DNA of 64,000 nucleotides from Centropus unirufus (taxonomy: Eukaryota > Chordata > Aves > Cuculiformes > Centropidae): positions 2,439,482-2,503,481 of the forward strand of contig VYZI01000085.1 in the NCBI GenBank assembly GCA_013397695.1, written 5' to 3'. Position numbers and translations under genes: made by a program. The notes beneath the pieces were generated by a model. It was not told where the DNA came from. It saw nothing but the letters and a program-made list of their open reading frames with translations, and did not search any database. Shown here one piece after another: positions 20,701 through 35,700 of this stretch. Within the stretch, counting starts at the first letter, position 1; every line of letters starts with the position of its first letter.

Positions 20701-23700
20701 GGTGTAGCTCTGCATCCCCCCGTAGCTACCAACTGTCTCACTCGCCAGCTGGTGGTTACTAGTGCTCTCATCTGGCAGCCCCAACATTTGGAAGCTCTGG
20801 CACTCTTCCTGCTTTAATAGCTCCCAAACACCTATTTATCAGAATGCTTTAAATAATGGAACTGCAGAGCATGGGATGATAGGGACAAGCAGTGTTCGGT
20901 CTGAAACACTGCACACAGCTCAATTCTTTAACCACCTCCCCCTTCCATTTGAGCATATAAAATCCCACCCCAACCTTCCTCTGTTCTACCTAATGGAACT
21001 GTACAATTATTAATCCTGTGCTTTATAAAGGGAAGAAGAGTGACTGCCCAATTTATTAAATTCTTTGCACTCTGTAAGACATCCTAAATATATATGGAAG
21101 ATGGGACTTGTGAAAATTAACCTTCTGTCCTGAACCTTTCTTTTTATGGAATTGAGGAGAAATGGATTCACTTCAGCTTCATTTTAACTTGAACAGCAGG
21201 GATAGCATGTTCCATATTTGGTTCGTGGTTTCTGTTGTTGTCCACTCGGCATGGGTTGGCCTTTTTGATCATTTCCATAATCTCCTATTTTGGTCATGCT
21301 GAACCAGCAGCTTTTTGGCAGCAGTCAGCAGTTTGTGCTTCAGTGACTGGCAGATCAGCTGGGCCATTTATCCTGGAAATGGCAAAAGTCTGCTGGTAGA
21401 AATAAGCCACGAGGGATACTGCTGGCTTTTTTTGCAGTCATCCCACACTGGTTCTACCCCCAAGTGCTTGTCTGCTACTGGTTATGAAGAGATGTGAAAT
21501 ATGAGTAGTGCCGAGTCTCTTCAACAAAAACACCCAATGACATCTGAACACAATTATTTCCCACCTTTAGATGTTACAGCATAAGGCCATAGTTTTCCTC
21601 CAGTTGACTCCAAGCATTTTCCTGAGTTCGTTCAAACTGGTAGAACACGTCCAAGCACAGGGAGAGCACTCCACTATTACCCAGCATGGAAACGCCTTGC
21701 ATTTAACCACAGGGCAGATCCGGACTTTTTTCCCTGTATTTGCACCATTTAAATTTTCTGTAATTTGGCAATCTGTGATTCAGCCACTTTGCAGTTATAA
21801 CCAGGAGAAGATGATGAACACAGGAGTGATTTTTATCAGCTCCCAAGAAAAATACTGCCTGCATCTCAGACAGTGGTGCAGACCTAGGCCAGCTTCTGGT
21901 AGTGGTGCCTCATGGTGTTCCTGGTCTGGGCTTTGTTGAGGGTTTTCACCACCACCCCCATCTTCCTTTTATCCCATTACAAGAAGTTTTACGTTTCTCA
22001 CCCTTTGGACAAAAAGGTAAATTAAAACATTACTGGGAAATGTGGTGCTTCTGCAATGTGTTTTGTTTTTTGCTAGAACAATCTCCCAGCACAAAAGAGG
22101 ATGGTAGGGACTCCATTAAACCTTCCCCTCGGGACTTTGCATGAAGCCAATACAAAGTTTTAGTGAATTCAGAGGATGAGTGGAAACATTTTACTACACG
22201 ACTTTAATTCAAACACAGAGAGCTCTTCTGCCGACACAATTGTGACAACTCAATCCAATCTCTGCCATATGCGCCAAGGTAAAAACTGAAAACCTGCACT
22301 TCAAAAAATTATTTCTGATGTTAAAAATCTGAAGCCTCAAAGAACCAAGCAATTCAAGTCACATCTCGTTGTCTTTCCACTCCTAGCGAGTTTCTTCGGA
22401 AAAGGCCCATGGCAGGACAGGCTCTGGGTGGTGGGAGCACCCAGAGCGGTTCTTTAACCTTGGGATTTGAAGGGCAGATTCACACACAATTCCACACTAA
22501 TGCAGACAGCTCAGTTGCTAAAAGCAGCAAACCCGCAACTATGTAACATTGTCCCATGATTCATTTATCCGAGTTCTACACAAAATAAACCTAAAATAAC
22601 TATGTTTCATCCCCCCCCCCTCTCCTGCCTGGCAGCTGCTTGCGGATAGCTTCCTGTGCCTCAGACAGCTATTGTTCTTGCTTTACAGGTGCTTCCTCTC
22701 TCATCTCCACCCAAAGAACACTTTAGAGCAGCAAATTGCCATTTCTTGTCACTGCATGAGGCTGCATACAAGCATAATTGAATCCTGTATAAAATTATGG
22801 CACATCATTTATAAAGAAAACTCTCAACTCCCACATCCTTCCAAACTAACAAATCAAAGTGAGAATGAATGAGGGAGAGGCTTGCAGGTATTTTGCCATG
22901 TGTATAGCTCATTTCTGTTTCTTTGAAGGCAGAAACCTGCCACTTTCAGAACCTGAGGTCCACGCTAAAATCTTTGGAGCCGTTCACGATTCAGCACAAG
23001 CAACGTTCCTTGTATCAGCACTGTCATTTGGGAGAATGTGTAAGGAACATCTATGCTGACAGCTCTCCAAATGTGATGACAAACCTGAAGAACACCAGCA
23101 GGTCTAACTCGTTATGACTAGACTGGGGGACACTGGAGTTCCAGACTCCTGAGTTCAAATCGGGCCACTCCTCACCTCTCATCAGGGCAGGACTTGTGGT
23201 GTGCGTAACCCTGAAACCCCCTAAAAAGGAAGCGGTGGGAGGTGCAGCATTCTCTAAGGTTTTCCTCATCCAGACACTCAGAAGCCAAGAACAGCTCCTG
23301 AGTTACGGCACAGAGCTGCTGAAAAAGAGTTTCTCTGCTTCAATTCTCATACCTTGCTGCCAACTTCCACCATTGCAGCATGACCTACAGCAGGTGAAGA
23401 CACAATCCCACTTGACCTCACTCTTTCCATGCTCTTCTTGTATGCCATAATATTTAATACATATTTCCCTTGAAAACACCTAAGTAGAAATGTGATCAAT
23501 CCTACTATTCCACAGCCGCTTCCTCCCCTGCAAAGATACCCCCCTGCAGAACTTCCTTAAATGAAGTGGTTCATGCATCACCACCTTGTGGCCTCACACC
23601 CCTGCGTCACAGTGAACAGCAGGTGCCCTGTGGTTACGGCCCTGGTCTGCTACTGATGGTCCATCTCTCTGCTTTTAGGCCTTCTTTACATGAAAATTCA

Positions 23701-26700
23701 GTTGCATTCCAGCATGGTTTAAACCTACTTCTCAAACTGATACTTAGGATTAAGGAAATATCTAGTATCTAGTATCAAAGGAATGCTGAAGTAAAAATAT
23801 CTGACAGATTGATTGCTTAAAATTTATCAATCACCATTACTGGAGAACCTATTAATGGTACCAAGAACCCTGTGGCTTAATGTGCTAGGATAGGAAGGCA
23901 AAGCCACTTTATTCACTGTGATTTGTTTGAAATACGTGATATTCACAAAGTATATAGCAATGTGGATCCTTCTCCCAGAAATCACAATTGGTTACTGAGT
24001 CCTGATGGCCTGCCAGCACCTCAAACAAAGCATCAGTTTACAAATCAGCAAGAGGCTTTTAGCTCCTCGTTAGCTGCAGATGGTTCAAAGAACACTTGAC
24101 ACTAACTATGGTAGGCCACGGTGTACCTTTATGCTTGCATTTCCTTCCTATTCCATTGTATTCTTGTCCCCATTTGGTTTGTCCAGTCAAATGAAAACCG
24201 TAGTCCAAAAACCTTACGTGTCATGAATGAACACTTTATTAATGAAGAGATTGCAGTAGTTAATTATGGGAGCACAAATGTGCTTTCTTAGAGTTTTTCA
24301 AGCATCTGTTTCTAGCAACTATTTAGACACTAAAAGCCATGGGGTCTGTTCCTACAGAACACATACGTCTCCAAAGTATTTAATCGTCCTGTCCTCTGTC
24401 GTGCAACACTGCTGGATGCAGAGAACTTCCTGGTTTATGCTGGGCAGGAAACCCGGCTTCCATTCAAAGCAGAGGAAATGAAAGAGGTGGCAGTTTTTAA
24501 AGCTAATCTGAGAGAAGGGGGAAAGGCTGATCCTTTCTACTGTGCCCATCTGGAGATCTGAGAAATCTTTCTATTTCACTATGAATTGCAAGTTTCATTC
24601 CTCGTGTTCTCTCCAATAATGTAGAGTATGGAGTACGCAGCACATTCGCTTGTTCCTCTAAACTACTGATGCCATCTACGAGCCTGCAGTCCAAGAGGAT
24701 ACACTTTGTTCATAAATCAAGTTAGCTGCAGCATTAGAAATGGAGGAATACAAAGACACTGGAAACTGATTTCCCAGCTCTTTCAAATATCTAGTTTCTC
24801 TTCAGGATGTTTAAGTAGCCCATTTTTTGCTATGCCTATTCATAGTCACTTACCAGCCCGGCTTGGCCAAACAACAATTGCACAGCAGTTTTGCAGGCTC
24901 CTCGCCAAGTGGAAGGGCAAACCTGATTTAGTACTTCAGTAACAGGAGAGTCATCCCGGGGCGTGAGTCCATTGTGGCACCCCGCTTCCTTAATCAACTG
25001 CAGCATTGTGTGCTGAGGAAAAAGAACAACTGTGTCACACGGAGCACGGGATTGAGTCACGTTAACAGCCCTGCTTCCATCTGTATTGATCATTGCTCCA
25101 CACATCCTTCAAACAGCTGCAACGTCTGCTACCTCTGAACAGTCTGGTATTACCAGAGGAGTTCAACTGCAGAACATGGAAGACTGTCTCTGCTATTTGA
25201 ACAAAGCACTTCTCTAATCTCATAAGCAGTATTTTTGCTTATTTTCTTGCAAAATGGCTTAAGGAAAAGCTACAAAAAGCACAGCAAAGACAATAGATAA
25301 GCAACATTTTGAGCTACAGATTTTTTTAAACTCTTTCAGGAGGAAGAAACTGAGCTTATCTAAAACAAGTTTAAAAGCTGATTAAAATTGCCCAGATTCA
25401 TTCCAAATTGACAACTTTTCCATTCCTTTATACTGAAAGCACAACCAACTGCTCCACGATTCCAAGGAGCTTTGTGACAAAACATTTCTCAAGCACCTCC
25501 CTTGACACTAGAATGACCTGTGCCAGACTCACTTTGCCACCCAAGAAGACCAAACCTCTGAAGCCCATCACTCGGTTGGGGCACTGGTCAGGGCTCACTT
25601 CCCTCTGCAGTTTTTGATTCCTAACTCATCTGTTTTCAAACCACCCACACAAGCTCCCTGACCTCCCAGATTTCCACGCCTCCCTCGGATTGGACTGAAT
25701 TTGCCCAGGTGTTAAAGAGTTATCAGAGGCAGGTGTGGACCTACAATGCTATCAGCACCTTGTTCCCATAGGAAGCCAGCCTAAGAATACACACTTTAAA
25801 ATGCATGCTTGGTACTGAACTGCTGCAATTCTTCCCCGAATTATAAATAGTGGGTTTTTCTCCCCATTCCTGTGGCTCTAGGCAGGGTTGTTACCGTTTT
25901 CAGCTTCAGGTTCTCTGCTGCAGACTCATTAAAGGATATTCCCTTCAGGAAATGTGATCCGATCTGAACAGGTACGGTGGGCAGTTCACACTGAATTGGC
26001 TGAGGCGGAGTCTGTCTCCTGCCTGTCTGCTGGGCTTCAGCTTCACTGCAACAGCCCTGAAAAATAAAACAGGTCGATTAGAAGAAACAGATGTTAAGAA
26101 ATGCTAAACTAGTTAATTTCAAGGAGAGGAAGGACGAAAGAGAGCAGGTTTAGCAGATCCTACCTGAAGAGTTGCTTCGATAGCTTTTGGGTTCAAGTGG
26201 AAGCCAGCCTTCATTGCATATTCACAATGGCCTAAGCTCTCCAAAGCCACTTTGTAAGCCTGACATTAAACAAGAAGTTGAAAGAACAGGGCTATCAGGC
26301 AAGAAGTACGAGCCATTGTGTCTGGGTATACAACACAATATGTTAGGTGGGTTTATCCTACTCGAGTGCTGCAGCACCCAGCATTTATGACAGGATTCCA
26401 CAGCTGTAGTTCTGGACCCAGGGCTGCAGTCTCAGACCCCTTCCTCATTCCCTGCTCGGGCCCAGTGGCTGCACCGTCCACAATGGAAGTAGCAGGGTTT
26501 AATGCCTCACCTGCAGAGCACTGTCGATTTTCACGTTTAGGTCTTTGAGCTGATGCTCAGGGATTGCCACACTCTGTGAGCAGAAAAGTTGCTGAACTTC
26601 AATTCCTGCCAAACATCCATCGCAGCCTCTTTCTCGCAGCCGAGAGGTGGCCTGTAACGTGAAATGAAAACTCAGGGTAACAAGGTTCAACATTAAACCA

Positions 26701-29700
26701 GGTCAGGCTTAATTAAATTTTAAAGAGAAAAAAAAAAAAAAAAGAACCCACAGAGTTTAAAACATCACAAAGGAGATGAGAAGGAGCACCTGGCAGAACG
26801 GATCTGAAGGAGACTATTTATAGCTTACTGAACCTCTGCTGCTACTTTGAAAGCCCAGATCTCACGTAATTTGTGTGGCACAAAGGTGTTGGCTGGCAAC
26901 CTAACTCAACATTGTTTGCTGTTGCTATTTTAGCTCCCTCTCAGGACAAAGGATCCTGTTACGTGGGCCACAAGAGGATTGCAGTCAGAGCAGGGACTTG
27001 CAACTTCAACACAAAGCATGTTCTTGCCACAGAAGATACATTTAATCATGGGTGCAAATAACCCTGCGTACATAAGAGGATTCATTTTATAGAATCCAGG
27101 GTGTTTACTGTGGTGCAATTTGAGAGGAGCCAAACAAGACTAAGATCAACTCAGCACAGCAAGAGAAAAGCTTTACATCATGTGATTTTGAAACAAAACA
27201 AATATGGAAAACCCAAATGTCCAGTTTTAACTGTAAAATATTACACTACAGAGCAGGATAGAACAAATAGAAACCCACTCTTGACTGCATTTAAGGCCTC
27301 AGATTGGGCTTATTTTTCCATCTAGGAAGGTGTTTGGCTCTGAAGCAGGACATCCAATGGGAGCAGTTGTGGTACCACAGCCAGTGGCAGACACATCTCT
27401 CACCCCACTGACACATGCCAAGTAAGAGTATTTTCCAAGTGAAACTCTTCAAATTCCAAAAATACCTTTGAGCTACTGAGAAAGCATCATCTTAAACTTT
27501 ATTCTGAAATAGCAGCATGTCCTCCTGCCAGAGCTGATTTCATATGGAAATCATGGACTGCCTTCCACTCCACAGGGGAACGATTGGGAAAGATTTCAGT
27601 ACTTTGCATCTCCCTGCTATGAACAAGACTTGTGTATCAGCCTGTCTACAATGATAAGAGCAAGATGGCATTTATTTACAGTGCACAGATTTTCCTTATG
27701 CTATCCTAAAAGCCCACACAAACACTTCAGATGAGTTATTTTAGTCAATCAAAACCAGAGAGGTTGCTTCTGCAACAATGGGCAATCTGGCTTTCCCTCT
27801 TCTCCTGTCCATGTATGTTCAATAAAGGATGTCATTAGGGTAATACTTGCACTGAGCTCTATTTCGAAATACAGGCTATGTTAACAGAAATAGCTGAAGC
27901 TGTTAAGGAGGTAAAAAGGAACATTAAGGTCATAGATTCTGCAACCCAAAGTTTAATTTTGACCACGTTTTAAACCAACTTGGTAGCAACTGCAGGGCAA
28001 TTCTCAAAATGTTAATACAGTTTTAAGGAACTAGGGATATTGAACATGAAACTAACTACTTTTGTGCAAAAGGAGTAAAGCTATACCAGGATCAGTCCTG
28101 TTATAAATATCTGTAATACACCCAGAGCTCTTCCAGACTCTGCTTTTATCCATGGAAATAACTTTACGCTGCAGTAAAAATTAGAACTATGAATGTAGAG
28201 GGATGATTTCTAAAGGAAAAGGGTTTGCTTTTGTACACCTTGCAGGTGTTAGCTGATATCAGAAACCTTGGTAAGAGCTCCTGCCGGGGTGATGAACCTG
28301 CCTCTCTGGGCTGGCAAATGACACTGCAATGGCAGATGCTCCAAGTTACTTGAATTTAAGGAAACCACGCACTCGGCACCTGAACTCATTCTGGTCCATC
28401 AGCCTGCAGACCTCAAGAGTGCAAGGGAATGCAAAAAAGTTCACAGAACTAATTTTCTTTCTAAGGGACTTTGTTTGGCACAAAAAGTAAGGATTCTACA
28501 GCTGGCAAGTGTTTGAAAATGCAAGTCCAGAGAGCAGAATGTTTAAGCAATACCAGTAACACTCTGACAACTGACGGGTCAGGCAACATCCAGCTTAACA
28601 GCACAGGGACACGAGTGTTAAAGGTTACTGTAAAGATTTTCAAGTATAAAACTGAATCAATGCTCAAAATATAAGTAAAATGGACATTATATTATTTTAT
28701 TTTTGGTCCAGATTTTGCTCTGGTTTTGCTAAGACCTGTATGGTTTGTTTTTTTCAAATTCCCTCTATCTGCCAAACTGCACTTGATCATCATTAATTCA
28801 TTCCTAATAACAAAAAGCTGTGTCCACAGCTTGTGCACCCCACAATCACACCATGGAGAACACTTTACAGAGGGCAGAGACAGTGTCATCACCAGAAAGG
28901 CAAAGTAAGTTTTAGTATCTGGAACCAACTCTACCAGCTGCCCCCTTCAACTGCAGCATCTGTAAAACCTGGAATCTTTTTCCTTCCTCGGGGCACCCAG
29001 CCTGAGCCAGGTTCCACAGCATCTCTCACGTCACCCAACATGCTGCCACTCCAGCACAGCCTCCGTACCTCTGCAGCTCCTCTCCACGACCTTATTGCGT
29101 CTTCCAGCTCATTCGTGGGACCTGAATTTGAGGCTCCAGCCCCAGTGATGTTCTTTCTCTCCTGAGCTACAGCTTCAAAGCAGGAGTGAGCCACCGGCTG
29201 GACCTTCTGCAACGCCTGCGAGAGGAACTGGAAGTGGACCTGCATCACTGTCAGGAAACATCGCCCTAGTACCTGTGGGAGAAGAGACAAGCCAGTTGCA
29301 AACACATAGAAGATTCCAAAGAAGCTTCCCTTCCTCCTTTTTGTTCAGTGTAAGGAACTAAGTTAAACACAGATCTTTCTTAATTAAAAGAACACTTTCA
29401 CTATTTACTCAAAATGAGGTAAACAGTGCGAGAGCATTGGTTGCTGTGAATTAAAGGGGGGGATCAGGCTGATCCCAGGCCATTCTCAGTCTGCACCGGA
29501 GCTATGGTTATCTGTGAAATGAAAAGCTTAAGGGACTTAGCAATACTGAGCAGTGAAAACAATATAAAATACAAACACATCATCACAAGGACAAAGTCAC
29601 CAGAAAAACCCACTTGCACGCAGACCTTGCTGAACTGACACTAAAAACCCAAACCAAAAAATCTGAGTCAGTTTAGAGCCTTAGCATAAAAATCAGAGAA

Positions 29701-32700
29701 GCTGAATCCAGCAGCTTATCTTCCAAGGAGAGTCTTAACCAGCAGCAACAACAAACCCATGTGCCACACCACAGCAGCAGCCAGTGCCATTTTTAGCAGC
29801 CACCAGCGGCTGCAGAACACACACATGGAGTCGCAGCCCTGACAGTGGCATCGTCTGACGGGAACTGCCAACGCAGGCACAAATCCTCTCTGCAGAGCAT
29901 CGCCCTGGCGGGGGTCACACCAGCCTCACTTGGAAAGCCTGAGGAGGGGCAGGGAAGCAGAGGGCTGCCAGTACCTCCCTGTGCTCCCTGAGCACCAGCC
30001 CTGTACCAGGGAAGGGATGCCCACCTCAGCCAGCTGAAGTGGGGCTCCGCACTCTGGACCTCTGTGCCCCACACATTTATATAATGAGAACTACGACCAC
30101 AGACAAGAGCCTCAGTTCCCTCAAGCAAAACAAAGCAGGTCACAAACAGAGGATTTGGGTGTGGAAGAACATGGAGTTGTGCAGCCATCCAGGCCAATCT
30201 GGGCAACAGAGCAGCTGGAGCAGGAGGGCTCTGTCTACCAGGGTCACGCTCGCTCAAGCAGGCAAAGGCACAAGAAGGCAGCGGACAGCAAGCATTGTCC
30301 AAACTGCTGCATAAACTATTTAAAAGCTGTCCGGTGTGTTTTGTTTCTCTTATGGAGTTTGTCACACCAAGGGGTGTAAAATGCACACTTGACTTTGATT
30401 TATTAAAAAAGACTCACTTGAATTCCTTTTTAGGAATAATTCATAAAATACACAGATAACACAGAAAGCCATCGTGCCTTGGAGCAAATAAATCTGCTGG
30501 CTTATTTTCAGCTACATTCTTCTGGAATAAAAATATTCAGACACAAAGATCTTACTGGCAGGGCTCTGCAGTCAGACGCACAGCCCTATGCATTAACTAC
30601 TTCAGAGCACCAGTGGTGGCAACACTTCTTTCCACTCCATCCGGACTCCTTTTGACATTCCATTCTGGTTCAATCACTTCCCTTCTTTGTACAAAGCATA
30701 AAATGAAACATTTTTGGTACTTTGACTGACCTCAGAAAGTGGAGTCTGCCTTATTAGAAAGGCAGTCAGCAAATGATAAAACTAATAAAGCTCCAATTTT
30801 CCTGGCTATAAGATTAGAAAGCTTTATAAGAAAACTGTGGGCAAAGACAATCGCGCTCTGAATATTTCTGTGTAGGAAGAATGCAGTTCTCAGGGGAAGA
30901 AGAAACTAGGACTCATTAGGAATTTCAAGCGGATTAAATTTCAAAGAATATTTAAGGTAGAGAGGTTGAAGTTTCCCCTGCCTGGGAATAACGCTCAAAG
31001 TAAACAAATGATTTAGTTTTTAAGTGGCAGCACACAACATTCCCGGTATAATTTCCAACGTAAAGCAGCAGAGATAAACAGTAACATCTGCTGTACTGAA
31101 CTGGATTCTGCTTGAAAAACAATCTATTGCAGTCTGCCTCAGAATGGGTAAGAACGGTTCAACTGCTTAAATAAAACCCAAGTGGTGGTGGATTTTTGCA
31201 CTGTTAAACACTCACTGCTGACGCCAAGCTCACTTTGCTTTGAAGTTCACTTGTTGAGGACCTTCTGAAGAGCTGAAAATCTGTTTGAACTGTGGGAAAG
31301 AAGTGCGGCTGCCACCAGGTTAACAAACACAGCCAGAGCTGGCCAGCAGTTAGCAAGCGTGGAAAGCAAGGCACCAAACCTCTGTTGTGGAACCTGGGGA
31401 ACAACATCAGCACAAGGATGCGGTTTCTTCACAGCTAGAGGCAACCACCAGCTCTTTTTCAGTTTGTTTTTCCCTACTTCTGCCACACAGAAGTGTTTGT
31501 CTCTCCTGCTTTAGACCACAAGAATGAGCTAAAGCCTCCAGCCTCTGCAGCAGCCAAAGGTGAACCAGAATCATGACAGGTGTCTCCAGAGAGTTCTCCT
31601 TGGTAGTGGTGGTGTTCTATTAATCCATTCCTTAGAATCATTTATATTGCACACACAAGGATGCCTTCAGCTTGCAAACTTCTGCCCCAAGAAATACAGC
31701 TCCAGCACCTTGGACCACAATTTAGCTTAAAAAAAAAAAAAAAAAAAGGCACTCAAGTGCTAAGCATTTTAGGAATGAGAGCAGACCATGAGATTGTGAG
31801 ATCACAGACCAAGAGCACGACATCATGCCAGTGAATCGCAGCACTTTCTGCTGGTCTGAAGTAGGGTTTTGCTACTCAGTTCATCACTTCAGAGAACACC
31901 GAAGCCAATCCCTGCAAATCACTGGGAAGATTCTAATTAAAGAAAAATATTTAAATAGGGCTTCCCAATGTTTGCTAAGGAGAGTCTGGATTTTACATTT
32001 ACTCGGTCATTTTTGTCCCACAAGCTTCTGGTTCAAAAAACTTCAGGTATTTCACACACATAAAAGACAAAAAATATCTCCTTTAAATACAAAACAGGGT
32101 CCAGAAAAGTATCTCGTGCCCACTTGCGGTTTAGGGAGGCCACACACACATCTCCCATTACCACCACTTCTAAGACTTTTTGCACAAGCTCCAGGTAACA
32201 AAACCAAGATTCCTCCTTTGTAAAAAGAACAAAGCACCTGGGAATTCATAGCTTTTTGAAAGGGGAAAATGACAGGTAGGGCAGGAAATTCAGCATTTAT
32301 CCAGCACCAACAATTTGATCAAGAGAAGTCACCTTCTTACACACCTTGGCAGGCTGCTCTGTCCTCATTTCCCCTGGTCAGTGAATTATGACCAAGTCAA
32401 ACGAACCCTTCGTAAGTTTTCTCCTTCCAATATGAGTTTTTTGATCTTGGTGGTAGTTTTGTGAAATGCTAATTTTTCTGTAGATCAGGAGAAGAAAAAA
32501 ACCCAAACCGCATTTTTCTTTTTCGTTAGAATATCAGCATAAATAGCTCAGTCTTCACAGAAAAGCAGAGCAGGGAAGACTCTAAGGTCACCCTACCAAG
32601 GAACAATTCCACGTGGGTCAGTTCTGCCAGCTGCAGGTTTAGCCTGTTCTGTAAGTGCACATCACAGTGGAGGCTCCCTGCCCTGGTAGAAATCCACGTC

Positions 32701-35700
32701 AGGGCTTCACTAACATCACAAAGCACTTCCACAACATCTAACATCTAACATCTAACATTATTTCTTGCTCCACCTTATTCGGACACGAAGAACAGAATGC
32801 TGCCACATCTGCTGGAAGCTTCTGACGTACCTGAACAATTCTAATTTCTCTTCTTAGCCTTTTCTTCCCCTGTCAGCCTTTTCACCGTATCCTGTTTCTG
32901 CAATCTTGTTTCCTGGGTGTGTGATGACTCTTGGGACTCCCTTCGGGTGTCTCTCCAGCTGCTCAGTGCTTCAGCAGCAGTCAGCTCCGGTGCTCGGGTG
33001 CACTGCTGTGTTTAAGGCCATGATGACCACAGCAAGGAGACTTCAATGCTTATTTCCTGGTTCTCGCAGGTTGTAGTCATGTCAAACACATGACAACACC
33101 ATCTTTGCATAATAGCAACAACATTGGTTTATTATTTGCAACTGTATGAGACCAACTTCTACTCAACACAGGCTGCCCGGAGCCCTGGAGCTGCTCTTGG
33201 AACCACTGCCCAGTGGGCTCCACTTCTGTGGCTGATGATTGCTATGGAAATACTGCATCATTCCATTGACCCCTCTGAATTCCACCCCAACTGCGAACTC
33301 ATTTGTTCAAACTGAGGTTACTGTTAAGTCAGCAGGTCCTCCAGCACACTTACATCATGTCCTTCTGAGCCACCTACAAACTGAAACACCTTCTCTCTAC
33401 TGGCCTTATCAAGGTCCGTTTCAAGAGCGAGCGACTGATCCCAGCCACCCGGGCAGTCTCTCAGCTGGCTTGTTGACCACCCACACCACGCTCCCTGGCT
33501 GACTTATGACACAGCTGCATGAGTCAAAGTCAAACCCTTACATTTTGTGGCTCTTGAGCAAAAGCAGCATGCAATACTTGTCTCATTAGGCAAATGTAAA
33601 TCTTGGGTACTGACTTTCCTTAAAGCTGTTCGCAAGATGCTTTTTTAATTAAGGAAAGACACAAGAAAGCACGATGAGGAGTGGTCCATTTCCACAAGCT
33701 AAGCCTAAAAAGAAAACAAAGCAATCCAGCCATTCTGCTCGCACTCCCTCTATGTGTGCCCCCACCACAGAGCTGCCTGGTGAAGAGAAGAGTGCAGGCA
33801 CACGTGGGGCTGCAGAACAAGGGTGAGGTCCAGATGGGTAAAGCAGGGCCTGAAGCAGGATTCCTGCCTTCGCTTCAAGCTGGCAGGACAGGCAGTACCC
33901 GATGCAAACCAGGCTTTGCTTTTGCCTGGGACCTCCACTCACTGCTGGAGCAGCTCACAGGGTGTGGGGCATGGTGTGAATCAGCACCAAGAATTGCTTG
34001 ACCAGGATAGAAAAGCAGAACAGACAGGTGCCAACACTGCATTAGAGAGCTTCACGTTTTAGCTTCTTTTATTTACGTAAAAGCCTCTCAGACCAGGTAT
34101 TACCAAGTTTGTAATTACATAAACTCGCATTGATTGTTAATTTTAAAAAGGCATTCCTAGCCTTCACTAAACAGTAGTGTTATCGAATTGCTTTCAAGAA
34201 TACTGGTCTGCAAAAGACATTGATAGTCAATAAAGACAGCCTTACTTCACACTAAACTGAATCTACAGTGAGAACTGTCAATCATATTTCTTATTACAAC
34301 TATGTACTAAAATATTTAACACCCTGATAAGTTGTGCAGTTAGAGAAAGCAGATAATGCTAGAAGCGTGTGTGTGTGTAACATTCAGCCTTCCCAAATTC
34401 TCTGAAATACACATGAAAAATAGTTTTCCCAAAAGTAAGTTTTCTGCTCAGGGTGGAAATCTGTAGGAATAAGGTTGCAAACACTGCTGTAAAGAAATGC
34501 ATCAAAACCCAAGGAACAACCTAAAACACTAGAGATTTATGCCTACCACTTAACATGGCCTGTTACAGAATTAGGATGTTTATAACAGGAGAAACATCCA
34601 GACATGCCCAGCCAGGCACGGTGAGAGCTGGGGATCCTCTCTCCACTTTAAAACCTCTGCATTCTGACTGCTGGGCACTTGCTGCCAGCGTACGGAGACA
34701 ACACAAGCAATTTTTACAGCACAAATCTCACACCAACATCGTATTTTCCTTTTTGGCACAACAGCTAAAACCAACAAAAATGCTTTGAAGAGTGCTAAAA
34801 CATTATTTTACACAAATTAGTCAACTGATGTGCAGTTGTACATGAACACTGATGACAAGATGTCACTCTCGAGTGTTCAAATGTCCCCTCAGAATGGGCA
34901 GCACTCAAGGAAGTATTGGTTAATTCAAAATATAATGGCTTAATAACATTAGAAAATAGCTTAAAACTTGTATTTATTTGGTTTGGCCAGGTAGGGTGTT
35001 AAGGGTTTTTTTGTTTTGCGTTACCATTGTTCCAAAACCAAGCAAGGTTTTCCCAAAGAAGACAGATTGTTGCATTGCTGGCCATCGGTTTAAGTCAGAG
35101 AAGATGGGAATTATACAGGTAGTACAACCAAATTCTAAGTCATCTTCCTTCTTTCACAAAACCTTTAAATCGAGGATAGGTCCTGCTGCAGAAACACCCC
35201 CTAAATACCTAATTCAAAACAGCTGGAAGGCAGGCACTGCAAATGACCTCATACTTTCAAGAAAACATCAGAAAGGAAGAGTTTCTCTTGTACCCAGCAT
35301 TGCCCACAAATACAAAACAAGGCATAGAGAGCTTTTGGTGGAGATCGGTCCAGCGTTGAAGGAATGACACAAATTCACCTGCAAAACAGTATCCCCCAAG
35401 GTACCTTACCTCAATGTCTTGTAGGCTGAACTCTTTTTGATCTTTAAAGTTTGCAGCTCCTGCGCTCAGCTCCATCAGCATTTTTGCTATTTCTGGTTTT
35501 ATTGCTGCTGTGAGTCGACTCGCTGCTTCCATGACATGTTCCTGCACGTCTTTCAGTTGCATAGCTGCCTTAGAATAGTGCGAGTTCCTAAATACACTGC
35601 TGAAAAGGTCTGTAAGGAAAGTGCTCGTACGGCAAAACACGTTGAGTGCATCCAGATATTTGGAGATTCCCTGCTGGATGTCTGCGATCGGAGTAGTGTG

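Larger units (their letters stand above)
29273..35409 (-). other. GARRE1 intron between coding exons 1 and 2
   Basis: A 6.1-kb intron. It contains an A19 run at 31729-31747, a heptamer tandem at 32733-32758, a (GT)6 run at 34367-34378 and a GC-richer stretch near 29.9-30.3 kb. No additional exon could be supported. Confidence 0.78.

Noticed and set aside
23100..23185. A GAGTTCAAATCGGG segment resembling a tRNA T-arm.
   Set aside because: No matching D-arm, anticodon stem or acceptor stem could be folded from the neighbouring sequence.
26728..26743. An A16 run considered as the tail of a retroposed gene.
   Set aside because: The sequence upstream is GARRE1 exon 3 and its intron edge, with no duplicated mRNA-like sequence or target-site duplication.
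34367..34378. A (GT)6 microsatellite.
   Set aside because: Too short to be notable; ordinary simple repeat.
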